In this document: positions 24,319 through 35,326 of the stretch, piece by piece
Numbering within the stretch: the first letter of the stretch is position 1
Layout of the letters: each line of letters begins with the position of its first letter
Assembly (NCBI RefSeq): GCF_000001735.4
Contig: NC_003071.7
Span: 7,619,151 to 7,683,150 of the forward strand
Direction: 5' to 3'
Length of the DNA: 64,000 bases
From: Arabidopsis thaliana
Taxonomy: Eukaryota > Streptophyta > Magnoliopsida > Brassicales > Brassicaceae
Notes under the pieces: model-generated
The model's input: the letters and a program-made list of their open reading frames with translations, nothing else
Databases searched by the model: none
Told to the model about the DNA's origin: nothing
Made by a program: the position numbers and the translations under genes

Positions 24319-25935
24319 GTCGAAGTTTCTGCAATTGAAGAATGACAAAGAAACGAAGAAGAAGAAGAAGATCGTTAGAGAATTGTTTGACTCGGACTGA
24401 GTTTGGGGAAAACGGTAGGAGCGAGTTTTTACCTTTAGGTTTTTTTTTTTTGTTTGACGAGAGAGCGTATGAGTGAGTAATAGGATTTTTTTTTTGGGGG
24501 GGCTTTAGATGCGATATTATAATAATAAAATAATATCTATTTTTAAAATAAAGGCGACTTGAAATTTTGCACTGTGGCGGGATTTTTTCGTGAAGGAGCG
24601 AAATAATTTGACACGTATGGGAAAGAAGAGCAACGGACGGAATAATGGATTGTGCTCTTCAAATCCTGACCGTCCATTTGACACGTGTACCTGAGCTTGC
24701 AGATCTCGCCCTTAATTACATTCATAAAGTTCTTCACCAATTGACGCATTTGCTTTCTAATAAACCCCAAATATTGTTTGACCAGAAGAGAGAAAGATAG
24801 GAAAACTCGAACCGGGTTTGACCAGATCAATTAGATTTAACCGGTACCGGTTATTTACATTTTTTTTCCCCTGTAAAATATTCCCCTCCCCTCTTTTCTC
24901 TCATCGCTCGCTGCCTTTCTCTTTCACAGTCAGCGCTCTTGAACGGAGAATCTCAGTCGCGCCGTCAACTTTTTGTTGAGAAGAGATATCATCTGTTTTC
25001 GATCCAAAGAATAGAAAGCTTGGATTCCGAAATCTCCCTTTTTGCTTCCCCAATTCGTTTTCCTTTACAAGCTCGGCGCTTGATCTCGCTATCTCTCAGG
25101 TAGGATCGAGCTATATACAACAGTTTCTCAATTTTACTAGATATAATTGCTTTAGATTTTCAAGTGCTCTTGCGTTTCTGGGGTTTTGTTAAGATTGGAG
25201 TTTTTGTTTCTTATTCTCGAAATCTGTTGATTGATTCGTTTGATCCATCAATGTTTGTTTAGAAATTCAAAAAGCATGCAAATTTGCAGATTCTTTGTTT
25301 GCCTTGTGCGAATTCTATTTCCGTATTCCGTATCGAAACTAAAACCCTGACTAGGTTATGTTTCAAGTGTGTTTTTTAGTTTTCTATTTGAGGGATATTT
25401 TAACTAACTCCATAAGTTTGGGGTTTTGTGAACAGCCAAAAGTCTTTTCTTTCGTGACATCAGTTTCTTGGTAAAGGAATTCGATTTCTTCACCTAATAG
25501 AGAATTTATTTTAGAACTTTGGACTGATATGTTGAACATTGATGCTGATTTGGCAGAAATGGATCGTTTGATATGATACGTATCTACATTTGTAGAACTG
25601 ATTTTTTCACCTAGAATTTGCAGCAAGTAAGACTAGAATGAATAAAGGGGAAGCTTGTATTATTTGTTGTTAAATGAGTTGTTCAAAGAGCTTTGTTTGA
25701 TATCATTGTTGCTTCTTTGTTACATGTGGATAGTTTAGGATGCTACTTGTTAAGTAGTAAGTACTGTTAAGGTGTGTAGAACTTATATTTCACTGTGAAA
25801 CGTTGGAGTAGGTTGCCGTTTGTGCCGTTAGTATATCTTGTTTTCGCCTTTTACTGACAAGACTTATGAATGTTTTGCTTTCCCGTAGAGAGCTGAGAGC
25901 TGAGGATATTGGAAATTTGGAAGGTGGAATCTCAA
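24319..25935. other. Shared bidirectional promoter region and CPT leader intron
   Basis: 1.6 kb between divergent genes. HMGB4's GA/pyrimidine-rich leader is near 24320-24480. CACGTG/ACACGT cores occur near 24612 and 24682. A palindromic aaccggtaccggtt lies at about 24838-24853. The right part (24890-25099) is the pyrimidine-rich 5' UTR of the + strand gene, followed by a probable leader intron. Confidence 0.6.
25100..25888 (+). other. Probable 5' UTR intron of the cis-prenyltransferase gene
   Basis: Donor CTCTCAG|GTAGGATC at 25100 and acceptor TTTCCCGTAG ending at 25888 enclose 789 bp of T-rich sequence, 47 bp before the ATG at 25936. Long first introns after a CT-rich leader are typical of constitutively expressed Arabidopsis genes. 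Predicted from signals only. Confidence 0.65.
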
Positions 25936-26823
25936 ATGGCTGAACTTCCTGGTCAAATAAGACATATAGGCGGTCGAATGAGTCAACTGCTAGAGCAGAT
26001 ATATGGGTTTTCGAGAAGATCTTTGTTTCGGGTCATATCTATGGGTCCTATACCTTGTCATATTGCCTTTATCATGGATGGAAATCGGAGATATGCAAAG
26101 AAGTGTGGTCTTTTAGATGGGTCTGGTCACAAAGCGGGGTTTTCTGCGCTTATGTCGATGCTGCAATACTGCTACGAGCTGGGTATCAAGTATGTAACGA
26201 TATACGCATTTAGCATAGATAATTTTAGAAGAAAACCTGAGGAGGTTGAGTCTGTAATGGATTTGATGCTGGAAAAGATAAAGTCTTTGCTTGAAAAAGA
26301 GAGTATTGTGCATCAGTATGGGATTCGGGTCTATTTTATCGGTAACTTAGCGCTTCTAAATGACCAAGTGAGAGCTGCTGCAGAAAAAGTCATGAAAGCC
26401 ACAGCTAAGAATAGTCGGGTAGTGCTTCTCATTTGCATTGCCTATAACTCGACAGATGAGATCGTACAAGCTGTCAAGAAATCTTGTATTAACAAGTCAG
26501 ACAATATTGAAGCATCTAATTATAAACACGAGGATAGCGATAGTGATATAGAAGGAACAGATATGGAGAACCAAGAGAAGAAGATACAGTTGGTGGATAT
26601 TGAGGAGAATATGCAGATGAGCGTGGCGCCGAATCCTGATATACTCATCAGGAGTTCAGGAGAGACGAGGCTGAGCAATTTTCTCTTATGGCAAACAGGT
26701 AATACCCAGCTCTGCTCTCCGGCTGCTCTGTGGCCTGAGATTGGTTTGAGGCATCTGCTCTGGGCTATATTGAACTTCCAAAGAAATCATTCATACTTGG
26801 AAAAGAGGAAGAAACAATTATGA
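25936..26823 (+). CDS. CPT3: cis-prenyltransferase (dehydrodolichyl diphosphate synthase type)
   Basis: Single coding exon, 295 aa, starting at the first in-frame ATG (25936) after a probable leader intron. Conserved region I is HIAFIMDGNRRYAKK (about 42-56) with catalytic Asp48. Region II/III motifs are GHKAGFSALM and YVTIYAFSIDNFRRKPEEVE. The C-terminal signature is ILIRSSGETRLSNFLLWQ (from about 236) followed by LWPEIGLRHLLWAIL. An acidic insert (about 195-215) is typical of eukaryotic enzymes. The family adds isopentenyl diphosphate in cis to make long polyprenyl diphosphates for dolichol, used in ER protein glycosylation. Plant members of this type work with an NgBR-like partner (LEW1). 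Recalled as AT2G17570; numbering of plant CPTs varies between papers, so the symbol is less certain than the function. Confidence 0.9.
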   Translation: MAELPGQIRHIGGRMSQLLEQIYGFSRRSLFRVISMGPIPCHIAFIMDGNRRYAKKCGLLDGSGHKAGFSALMSMLQYCYELGIKYVTIYAFSIDNFRRKPEEVESVMDLMLEKIKSLLEKESIVHQYGIRVYFIGNLALLNDQVRAAAEKVMKATAKNSRVVLLICIAYNSTDEIVQAVKKSCINKSDNIEASNYKHEDSDSDIEGTDMENQEKKIQLVDIEENMQMSVAPNPDILIRSSGETRLSNFLLWQTGNTQLCSPAALWPEIGLRHLLWAILNFQRNHSYLEKRKKQL

Positions 26824-27356
26824 TTGTCTTGAAAGGAGACTAGTGAAGGATATACAAAAGCTCTCTTCTCTATTTGGCTTTGTAATGTGATGTGATGCTC
26901 TTGTGGTATACTATCAAAAGGAAACTTGGGATTACATAGAACAAGCAATGTATTTTACACACGAACTCATTTGAGTTTTTCTTTATGAATCCTTAACCAA
27001 AACTCCAAAAGTCCTCTCTAAAGACATCTTACTTCCTGTTCTGTCTTGTAAGATCCAGAATCTTAACATTTGTGTTTCACGAGTGTTTTTTTCTCAAACC
27101 AAAATTAAACCAATAAATTTAGTTCGTTAATGGTTCAGATTGATTGCATATATCATGGAATTTCGGTTTAGCGATATTAAAACAAGGAAAACCGGGATTG
27201 GTATCCAAAACCGTACCGGGCGTCAAGTCTGGTTCGGTAGGTTAGAGTACACGCTTGTGGCGAACTTGCAATTGGAAACCTAAAAAGTCGCGACTATGCT
27301 CTCTGCAAAGATGGTTCTACTTTTGGCTTAAAGAGCAATGTTTTCGAGTCTTTGCC
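26824..27356. other. Intergenic: CPT 3' end and AGS1 promoter
   Basis: 533 bp. The CPT 3' UTR likely ends within the first 150 bp. The stretch before 27357 has short out-of-frame ATGs (27298, 27313 and 27339) ahead of the AGS1 start. No other gene. Confidence 0.55.
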
Positions 27357-30300
27357 ATGGCGGGTTTCATTAAACGCAAAGGCAACGTATTTTTTCATTC
27401 TCAAGCCTTAGCTGCTGTCTACTCCAAGGTGGGTCATTCCTCCTCTTTGGATTCTTTCGTTTAGTAGATTCATTTCTCTGGGGCAATTGATCGAACACTT
27501 AATCTGCTGGTTTCTTCTTGTCTCTAGTTGCAGAGAAGTAATTGCACGCTTGCTGAGGGATTCATGGAGAAGTGTTCTAGCATTCGTCAAGTTATTGATG
27601 AAGATATAAATTCAGGTGCTTTTTTCTTTTTGTGATACTTCCTAAGCTGGTTTGGATGTAATTACATGTTCTAAGTTAAAGGTTGTTCCTTTTTTTTTCT
27701 GGTATTGATTGATTTTATCAGTTGATACATCTAAGTGGAAGAAGGTACGAGCAAGTGATGCTGGAATTAAAAATTCAATGATCCCTGAATCCTCTATGAA
27801 TGTCTTGAGACTCCTTAGACGTCAAGGTTTGTGTTTTTGTATGTTTTAGGTTTACTGTTAGCATTGATGTAGAAGTATTAGAGGAAGCTGAACTATTTGT
27901 TTTTCTGGTCTTAGGTTTCGATGCATACCTTGTTGGTGGATGTGTAAGGGATTTAATACTGAATAGAGTGCCAAAAGACTATGATGTGATCACTACAGCT
28001 GATCTTAAGCAGGTTTAGTGGATTGATTTTCTGATTATGTTACCTTGTTCAAGACCTTATGTTTTGATTATTGCTTCACGCATCTAGTTTGTTTTTATAG
28101 ATCCGGCGGCTGTTTCATCGTGCTCAGGTTATTGGGAAACGGTTTCCTATTTGTCATGTTTGGATGGGAGGTTCGATAATTGAGGTCAGTTTTCTTCCTA
28201 ATGTTAGAGTTGTGTTATTTGTCTTCTGTTTTAGGCTTGTATATGGTTTGGGTATTTCTTGACACTCCTCTTATAGGTGTCCAGTTTTGATACCGTGGCA
28301 CACAGTGACAGTGATTTGGAGAAGTCTAAAGAGAAATCTGGTGTCTCACTGGATACCAAGGCAAACAAGAATAACAGCCTCTTCAAAATGTATTCTGGTT
28401 GGGACATTAAAGACTGCAAACGCTGGAGGAATAGCTTGCAGCGGGATTTCACTATTAACAGGTGGAGTTTCTGGAAACATTTACTTGTACCAAAAGGGAC
28501 TATTGTATGTTTTGACTGCATCAATCACACCCACTTACTTGTGGTATTAAATCTTGGTGCAGCTTGTTCTATAATCCCTTTGATTTTACAATTTATGACT
28601 ACGCCAATGGAATGGAAGACTTGACGGATCTTAAGGTGACTAACTGAGCTTACTTTTTCTGGTTACATCTATAGTATTTCTTATGTTATTAACCATTCTT
28701 CGCTAATTCAAATGCAGCTTCGTACACTTGTCCCTGCACATTTATCATTCAAGGAAGATTGTGGTATGCTTATTAATTGTCCTCACGGCATTGTATCTAG
28801 ACACAGTACTTTATGTAGTTTAAAGTTCTAACTATTTTGTCATGGTTTTCTCCAAATACAGCTAGAATTCTTAGGGGGTTAAGAATTGCAGCACGATTGG
28901 GTCTATCATTGTCAAAGGATGTTAAGACTGCAATACCTGAATTTGTATCTTCCGTTGCAAATCTGGACCAGGTACATTGACTGCTTGAACTTGGATACTT
29001 GGAATCACTTCCTTTATGTTAAATGTCCATGGTCTCAGCTATTAAAATCATGCTCTGTCTTTGCTCAGTTTAGATTAATCATGGAAATGAATTATATGCT
29101 TGCGTATGGAGCTGCTGCGCCGTCCATCCTTCTTCTCATGAAGTTCAAACTACTTCATGTGTTACTTCCTTTTCAGGTATACCCATTTGCTTAATCTTCA
29201 ACTCTCTCTCTCTCTCTCTCTTTCTTTTTAACACTTTAAACTTGGATGAATTTGAATTTCAGGCAGCTTACCTGGATCAAGCTAGTAAAACATCTCTATC
29301 AAGTTCCTTGATGCTAGTGGTACGTGATATCTTCTTGCAAGGAGCATTTTCAGTGAACCCATTTTGACATTTCTGCGTTTGGTTTATGGTTTATTTTAGA
29401 GGTTATTCTCCAATATGGATAAATTGGTTTCCTGCGATCAACCTGCTGACCCCAAACTATGGTGCGTTATTTCTTTATATCAATAGGAATATGGATCTTC
29501 TCTTCAATGAGTTCTGGTTAATGTCCTGATTTGTTTTACACAGGATTGCAGTGTTGGCTTTTCACATTGCACTAGTGCGTAACCCCCAAGAGGCTATTGT
29601 GGTGCGCGCTTTTGCTGCTTTGCTCTACCATGGAAACTGGAGCAAAGCTGTCGAATTTGCTAGAGAACATGAAACTTCAGTGATCGGATACGCTCCTGAG
29701 GTATCTAAATCTTCGAGAAAGAGATCTGATGAAGATCTTGCAGAAGCAGTTTCAGAATTCACATGTCTATTAAAAGATACTCAATACGTTCTGACTGATA
29801 AAGAGGCTCTCCGGGAAGCCCTATACCTATACCCGGATTTCAAATTCTCTGGTTTGGTAAGTACAAACAATGTGCATATTACTATTCAGTGTACAAAGAT
29901 TTATTGTTTTAAGACATATATACGCAGTTTAAGTTTGCTAATCTATGTTTGGTCTTGTGCTCAAATCAAACTAGCCCAGATATCTGCTTCACCTTTTCTT
30001 AATCTAGCAGTTAACGCTATAATTGATTGATGTGGTTTCTCAGGTGTTTATACCGAAGAAAAAGGGGAGAGATGTAGCAGAAGGGTTTATGAGATTGAGT
30101 GATGTGGAATCATATGAAAGCCAAAAAGAGGGATTCTCTATCGACTATGTCTTGCTTGGGAAGGGAAATCCATGCGAAGTAAGATTTGTTCTTGGCAAAA
30201 TCATTCTGGACACCATCACAGAAGGTACCGTCATCGAACCTCTAAACTCTGTCAAGAAGAAGCAGAGCACCAGAAATCATATTGTTCCAGCGGCTTGCTT

Positions 30301-30916
30301 GGAGAAGAAGGATGAGTTGTTCGTTTCTAAATCGTCAAAAGAGGATAACAACAATCAAACTCCAGTCCATGACTCAAATGCATCATCTGTTCTAAAGATT
30401 TTGAAGAGGACGAGAGAAGACAGTGAGCAGAACAATGACCAAGAGACCGAGGTATGTCCAAGAACCCCCTCTGGTCCAGCAAAGAATCAAGATCAGTCTG
30501 TAGTTCAAATGCTTAAAAGACGGCGTAGCAAAGAAGCACCAGTCTCTGAGCCGCCTAAGCAAAAGACTTCAAAGAGGTCGAGATCAGATGACCAAGAGGC
30601 GGTTGGAAGTCTCTCTGTTCCAGCAAAGATTCAGCATCAGAGTAACAAGCATGACACAAATGCACCGATCTGTGAGCTACCTAAGCAAAAGACTTCAAAG
30701 AACCATTCGAAGGAGTCACGAAAAGTGAAACACAACGACTTGCCTGTGAAGGAGATTAAAGAAGCAAAACAAGGCTTTGTTTCTGACAAATCTATGAGTG
30801 ATCTTCTACAAGTTCTTGAGAAATCAAGTCAGCAAGTGTCTAGCAAAGAGGAGAACAACTCTTTATCATCAGAGAAGACGAATAGACCGAGAAAACTCTC
30901 AAGTCTCTTCAGGTGA
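27357..30916 (+). CDS. AGS1: Bacterial-type poly(A) polymerase / tRNA nucleotidyltransferase family
   Basis: Fourteen coding exons: 27357-27428, 27528-27615, 27722-27826, 27915-28012, 28101-28184, 28277-28461, 28563-28635, 28718-28763, 28862-28971, 29069-29176, 29263-29319, 29400-29461, 29544-29856 and 30044-30916; 757 aa, frame kept throughout. Class II nucleotidyltransferase motifs: [12 protein letters not shown] (93-104) and the metal-binding pair D110-Y-D112, then [25 protein letters not shown] (usually RRDFTIN) and [13 protein letters not shown]. The C-terminal 250 residues are a Lys/Ser/Gln-rich extension with internal similarity (PKQKTSK occurs twice, PAK..QxQS twice) and basic NLS-like clusters, unlike compact bacterial enzymes. 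The family adds poly(A) or CCA to RNA. Naming as AGS1 (AT2G17580) is from memory; which activity and compartment cannot be decided from sequence. Confidence 0.9.
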
Positions 30917-32106
30917 AATGGTTACCTTATTGGTGTTTAGGGGCCTTAAGTCAAGGTGGAGACCTTCGTGACAAAGCATAAGGTCTCCCTTCAGTCACGG
31001 TCTCACTTCACAATTTTTAGGTACGACATGTAGTAGTAACTTGAACCAATTTGTTTCATTTTGTTTTTTATTTGGTCACTGGTAGAGAGAAATTTTGGCC
31101 CTGAGTAAATGATATATTTATTTGTATGTTTTTTTCATTTAGATTCAAATAGTTTTCTTCGTTTTTCTGCAGATGACATTAGTTTGTTTCTTTATCAGAA
31201 GCCGAAACTATTCCCTTATTACTAAAAGGAAAGTACAAATTGAAAAATAGACAAATTTGGCTTCAATTTCAATTTTGGATTTTGTACGTCAACATTAAGG
31301 ATAATTTGGTTAACTTAATCTATTAAAGCTTATAGGATCTGCATTTTTAATTTTGGGTGGGTTTGGAGTAATGGTCTCTTAATCACGGATTCAAGTACCT
31401 AATCGGATTTAGCATCCAAAGTAGACAATCTTAACCGTTCAACAATAATTAGTATCTCTACTTCATTTTGGTATCTAAATATGAGCATATTTCATCCCAA
31501 AGAGAATTATAATCACAAAAAAATATTTCAAAAAAACACTTATAATCACAAAAAGAATTACATCACTTTTACTATTTTACATTTTTGTTACTACTTTACT
31601 TATATTTATATTACATACACATTTACTAATTAATACACATATTTAAACACAATAAAACACATTATTCTAAATACTAAATAACAACCAACTAATAAAAAGT
31701 CTCAATCATTATTTATAAAAAGTTTTTTAAAAATGTATTTTATAAATTTACAATATAAAATATAACCAAATACTTAATTAAAAACCCATATAAAACCGAG
31801 GCCCGCTGTAAATCGCGGGTTAAAACCTAGTTATTACAAAAGTCCTTGACATATAACAAATATCGTTTGAACTGACAGGAAATAAACACAAACACAGAGA
31901 TGATCCAGGATATCGAAGTCTTTCGATCTCAATAAATCCGTTTCCTGACCATAGACATGTCTCCAGACTGTCCATATATGAAATAACAGTGACAACTTTA
32001 TATGACAGCAATTCACAACAGTTTATTAGTCTTTTATTAAAAAAACAAAAACAGTCTATTAATAAAATGTAAAAATTAGATTAAGACCAAAGAGATTCAT
32101 GCTGCT
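30917..32106. other. Intergenic carrying a small Helitron
   Basis: 1.2 kb between AGS1 and the first DC1 gene (tail to tail). It holds the AGS1 3' UTR, a 376-bp Helitron-like element (31455-31830) and the DC1 gene's 3' flank, part of which (31955-32014) resembles the 3' flank of the neighbouring DC1 gene. Confidence 0.7.
31455..31830 (+). mobile_element. Non-autonomous Helitron
   Basis: Begins TCTCTACTTCATTTTGG at 31455, directly after an A. Ends CTAG at 31827-31830, directly before a T, so the target is A|T as for Helitrons. A stem-loop (cccgc 31802-31806, gcggg 31815-31819, 8-nt loop) lies 11 nt from the 3' end, followed by ttaaaacctag. These are the family hallmarks: 5' TC, subterminal GC hairpin, 3' CTRR, no terminal inverted repeats, no target duplication. 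At 376 bp and without Rep/helicase coding it is a passive ATREP-like copy. The interior is AT-rich with no gene fragment seen. Confidence 0.85.
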
Positions 32107-34005
32107 TCAATCTGCTAATGCAGCTAAGTACCAGTTTACTAGTTCAACATTATATCGCGCTCTGGGGCTACGATCGAGTTTAGAATTAAAATCTCGAAGA
32201 CACTGATAAGAACAAATAGCTATCCCATTAGACAACTTTAAATATACAGTACTCGAGCAGCGGTTGTCACAGTTGTGGCACATCAGTCGAGTGTTACTAC
32301 TGTTGCAAATAACTTTTATACTCAAGTTTCCGAAAAGCAACGTGTAGCCTGGCATCATATAAGCGGACCACCCAAATACACAACTGCGGTGGATAGTGAT
32401 GTAAGGTTTGCTGCATGTGTAGAACCATTCCCTTGGATCTAGTATCCCCTCGCAGACTTCACACCAGTATGTTTGATCTGAGACTTCTCCGTAACAAAGG
32501 GAGAAAGGAACTGCATCATATTTGTTGTGTAGCTTATCTGGAATGGTGGCACACTCATAACATAGAAAAACTTTGCATAGAGTACACTGTAGATAGTATG
32601 ACGAGGTTGAGCCTGTGTGATTGCAACCATTACATAGTCTCGTATCATAGTTATGGATAGGGAGGAATAAGGGATGTTCATGACTTTTGTGGGTGAAACA
32701 ATCAGGAACTAAGATGCATCTAACATCTACCTGGAACCTTTTTTGCTGGTAAATACGCGTACATCTCTTTTTGGAGCACTTGTACACAAAACCAACGGTC
32801 ACTCGCTCGCAAACTGAACAATTTGAGGAATCCCATGCGTTTAGTGGAACCGGGTCTAGGAAAAGAGGGTGATTATGCAATCCATGATCTAGTTTCCGAG
32901 GAAGATTGGCACATACCTCATGGAGAACATAATCACATTGAAAGCAGTTGTAGAAATGGCGAGAGTCGACATGAAGGACACACGCTTGACATTGCTTATC
33001 CATGTCTCGAACACGGTCATACTTCTCAAGCTTCAGATGATGATCATGACAAAAGTACTTAATCAAATCATCACCAACTTTTTTGAATGGTGCAACATCT
33101 TCGGTTTCGTCAAACTCTTCAGGTTCCCATTCGAGTTCTCTCCCATCCCATACATTTTTATGTGTTGCACACTTGGAATGGACTACAAAAGAGCAATCAT
33201 CATGATTGCACGTATACTGGCCATAGTTGATATCAACTGTCTCGTAGCAAAGACGACACAACGATGAAGTTGAGGGTGAAAGAAAAGGAGTGTAAAAAAG
33301 ACGATGAGGGTGACGGGTGATTTTTATGACGCGTGGTAAGTCTATACAATCCTTGTGGACCACGTAATTACATTGAAAACAAGCATAACTTGGTCTCCAT
33401 TGCTCTACCAACCCACAAGCATCACATGGAAACAAAAGAGGTCGAGGAAGGAAAATTAGTGAATGGTGATGGCTTTTTGGATTTGAGATGGTAGGAAGTG
33501 GAAAGCTTTGGGAACAACTAGAATCCAAAGAAAAGTTACAGATAGAACATCGATAGAAAAAGTCAAAACTTCTTAAATCATTTCCACACCAATTGCAGTT
33601 ACCAAGAATAGAACTATCCTCAGGTATTATTGATGATACGTCGTAGGAATGTATATCGGAATCATGTATGATGCCGGTTTGACGGTCTTGAACACTGAAA
33701 ATGAGAGGATGTTGTGGGTGATAAGGGTGTGTCATCTTCCTTGGCCGCAAGTAGCAATACTGATCGAACTCTAGATCACATGTGGTACAGAAAAAATAGA
33801 AATAAAGAGAATGCCTTATGAATGTGGAGTCTGAGCTTGCAAAACAACCAGACGGAGGGTGTTCACCATATCGACGGGAGAGGGTGTGAGGATGAGATGG
33901 ATGAGACAAACGACATATTTCTTCTTCTTGACCAGATACTTTGCTAGATATTAATAGCTCTTCCTCTCCGCCATAAGATATCGTCTCTTCTTGGCCATAA
34001 GACAT
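32107..34005 (-). CDS. Cysteine/histidine-rich DC1-domain protein (copy 1)
   Basis: Single exon, 632 aa, ATG at 34005. Built from repeated DC1 (C1-like zinc-binding) modules of the form HPL...C..C...Y.C..C.F..H..C. Examples are SCSQSFPLPTISNPKSHHHS, YACFQCNYVVHKDCIDLPRV, YNCFQCDYVLHEVCANLPRK and LQCTLCKVFLCYECATIP. About six to seven modules tile the whole protein with no kinase or membrane segment. The DC1 family is greatly expanded in plants; members are linked to stress, hormone and defence responses, probably through zinc or lipid/protein binding, and no enzyme activity is known. A clear tandem paralogue of the gene at 35327-37069, with one extra N-terminal stretch of about 30 residues. 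Recalled locus AT2G17590. The core promoter is replaced by a long TA microsatellite about 80 bp upstream. Confidence 0.9.
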   Translation of the reverse strand: MSYGQEETISYGGEEELLISSKVSGQEEEICRLSHPSHPHTLSRRYGEHPPSGCFASSDSTFIRHSLYFYFFCTTCDLEFDQYCYLRPRKMTHPYHPQHPLIFSVQDRQTGIIHDSDIHSYDVSSIIPEDSSILGNCNWCGNDLRSFDFFYRCSICNFSLDSSCSQSFPLPTISNPKSHHHSLIFLPRPLLFPCDACGLVEQWRPSYACFQCNYVVHKDCIDLPRVIKITRHPHRLFYTPFLSPSTSSLCRLCYETVDINYGQYTCNHDDCSFVVHSKCATHKNVWDGRELEWEPEEFDETEDVAPFKKVGDDLIKYFCHDHHLKLEKYDRVRDMDKQCQACVLHVDSRHFYNCFQCDYVLHEVCANLPRKLDHGLHNHPLFLDPVPLNAWDSSNCSVCERVTVGFVYKCSKKRCTRIYQQKRFQVDVRCILVPDCFTHKSHEHPLFLPIHNYDTRLCNGCNHTGSTSSYYLQCTLCKVFLCYECATIPDKLHNKYDAVPFSLCYGEVSDQTYWCEVCEGILDPREWFYTCSKPYITIHRSCVFGWSAYMMPGYTLLFGNLSIKVICNSSNTRLMCHNCDNRCSSTVYLKLSNGIAICSYQCLRDFNSKLDRSPRARYNVELVNWYLAALAD

Positions 34006-34080
34006 TTTTTACTCTTTAGATCTCTTTTTCTTTCTCTAGTATTGTCTTCTTTTTATTGTTATGATCAAGATCAAATACGA

Positions 34081-34085
<5 letters not shown>

Positions 34086-34126
<41 letters not shown>
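34086..34126. repeat. (TA)n microsatellite
   Basis: An uninterrupted run of about 20 TA units 80-120 bp upstream of the ATG of the DC1 gene at 32107-34005. Likely polymorphic between accessions and inside its core promoter or leader. Confidence 0.95.
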
Positions 34127-34130
<4 letters not shown>

Positions 34131-34968
34131 CAACAAAAATTAACTAGCACATAATTTCATACGAACAATGATCCACAATACAATACAACAGTACATTAAG
34201 ACGAAATGGCTACAGGCTGTTTCGATCTACTTTAAAATAAAATATGTCTTTGCTTATTTTGGAATTGTAGAGGGGAGCTACTATCAATTATATATAATAA
34301 GTTTCGATTTACTCATTGACTTTTATAGTTTTGTAATATTGTGCTGGCCTTCTTACTTTAAATAAATAATTTTACTGGTATTATGTTTAAAGTATAAATA
34401 TATTTTATAATTGTTTATGTATTAAATTATTGTAATAATGAATTTAAATGTAGAAGTTATGTAAATTCTACCAACTTTTATGTTTTTTTTATAAATATTT
34501 TAAAGATTATAGTTTAATATGTAGTAATTTGTAAAGTTTAAATGACTATTTTTCTAAATATACGATATATATATTGATAATTAATTTAAGTAGAATTATA
34601 ATCAATGATAAGTACACGTGTCATTAATATAGAGTGTTAGATGATTAATTTTATAAGCAATTTGTGACAAAGAAAAATAGAACGGATTTTTCCTCGTGAC
34701 ATGTCTCCGGTCTGTCCATATAGTTATATTATTAATTTAAAATTGGATCCGAAATGTAATCGTGAATTTATAAAAGTTGTGGCTGTCTTTCCCAAACATG
34801 TCTTGAGAGACTATGATAACCTATATGACAGCAATTAACCTGAGTTTATTATTAGTGTTTTTTGATTATTTAGTTTCAATACGTAAATAATCCAACGCAT
34901 CATATGTCACCCAATAATTTTATACCATTCGGCTCTATGTAGACTTTGGGCTTTGTTTCTTGTTTATG

Positions 34969-35017
34969 TTTCGGCTAGGCTATCTTTTTTTTTTTGTCAA
35001 GATTTCGGCTAGGCTAT
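34969..35017 (-). mobile_element. Micro LINE-type insertion with 15-bp target duplication
   Basis: tttcggctaggctat is present exactly at 34969-34983 and 35003-35017. Between them are 19 bp that read on the minus strand TCTTGAC, then 11 A, then G. An exact target duplication around a GAC-poly(A) tail is the expected product of target-primed reverse transcription truncated almost at once. Confidence 0.65.
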
Positions 35018-35326
35018 TTTAGTTTATGTAATTGTGCATGAATTGATTTTTTTCTGCTGGACCGTACATATGGAGCGGACCATGTCTGAAAAGTCGAAGC
35101 CATCCAAAAGGAAAAATAATAATATATTTGAGATGAAAGACACGAAGTAATATTCCTACTTACAGTATTAAGTTTGTAATATTCATGGTCCATTTAACAC
35201 TAACCAAAATTTTCGGCTTTATTAACTTAGGTTACATTGTTGCCTTATGTAAACTCAAACACTTAGATAATAAATGTTGAATCTATTACAAAAGAACTCT
35301 TCACGGTCCCAAAAACTATATAAGGC

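Larger units (their letters stand above)
34006..35326. other. Intergenic between tandem DC1 genes
   Basis: 1.3 kb. It includes a (TA)n microsatellite (34086-34126), sequence related to the 3' flank of the first DC1 gene (34699-34836) and a 19-bp poly(T) insertion between 15-bp direct repeats (34969-35017). Otherwise AT-rich without coding. Confidence 0.65.

Noticed and set aside
27255-27464. Longer AGS1 N-terminus from an upstream frame
   Set aside because: The extension opens at a TTG, not an ATG; the ATG at 27357 is the first in-frame start and exon 1 then splices in phase at 27428.
28287-28550. Alternative frame inside AGS1 exon 6
   Set aside because: Out of phase with flanking exons; the called frame preserves the QRDFTINSLF motif across the splice.
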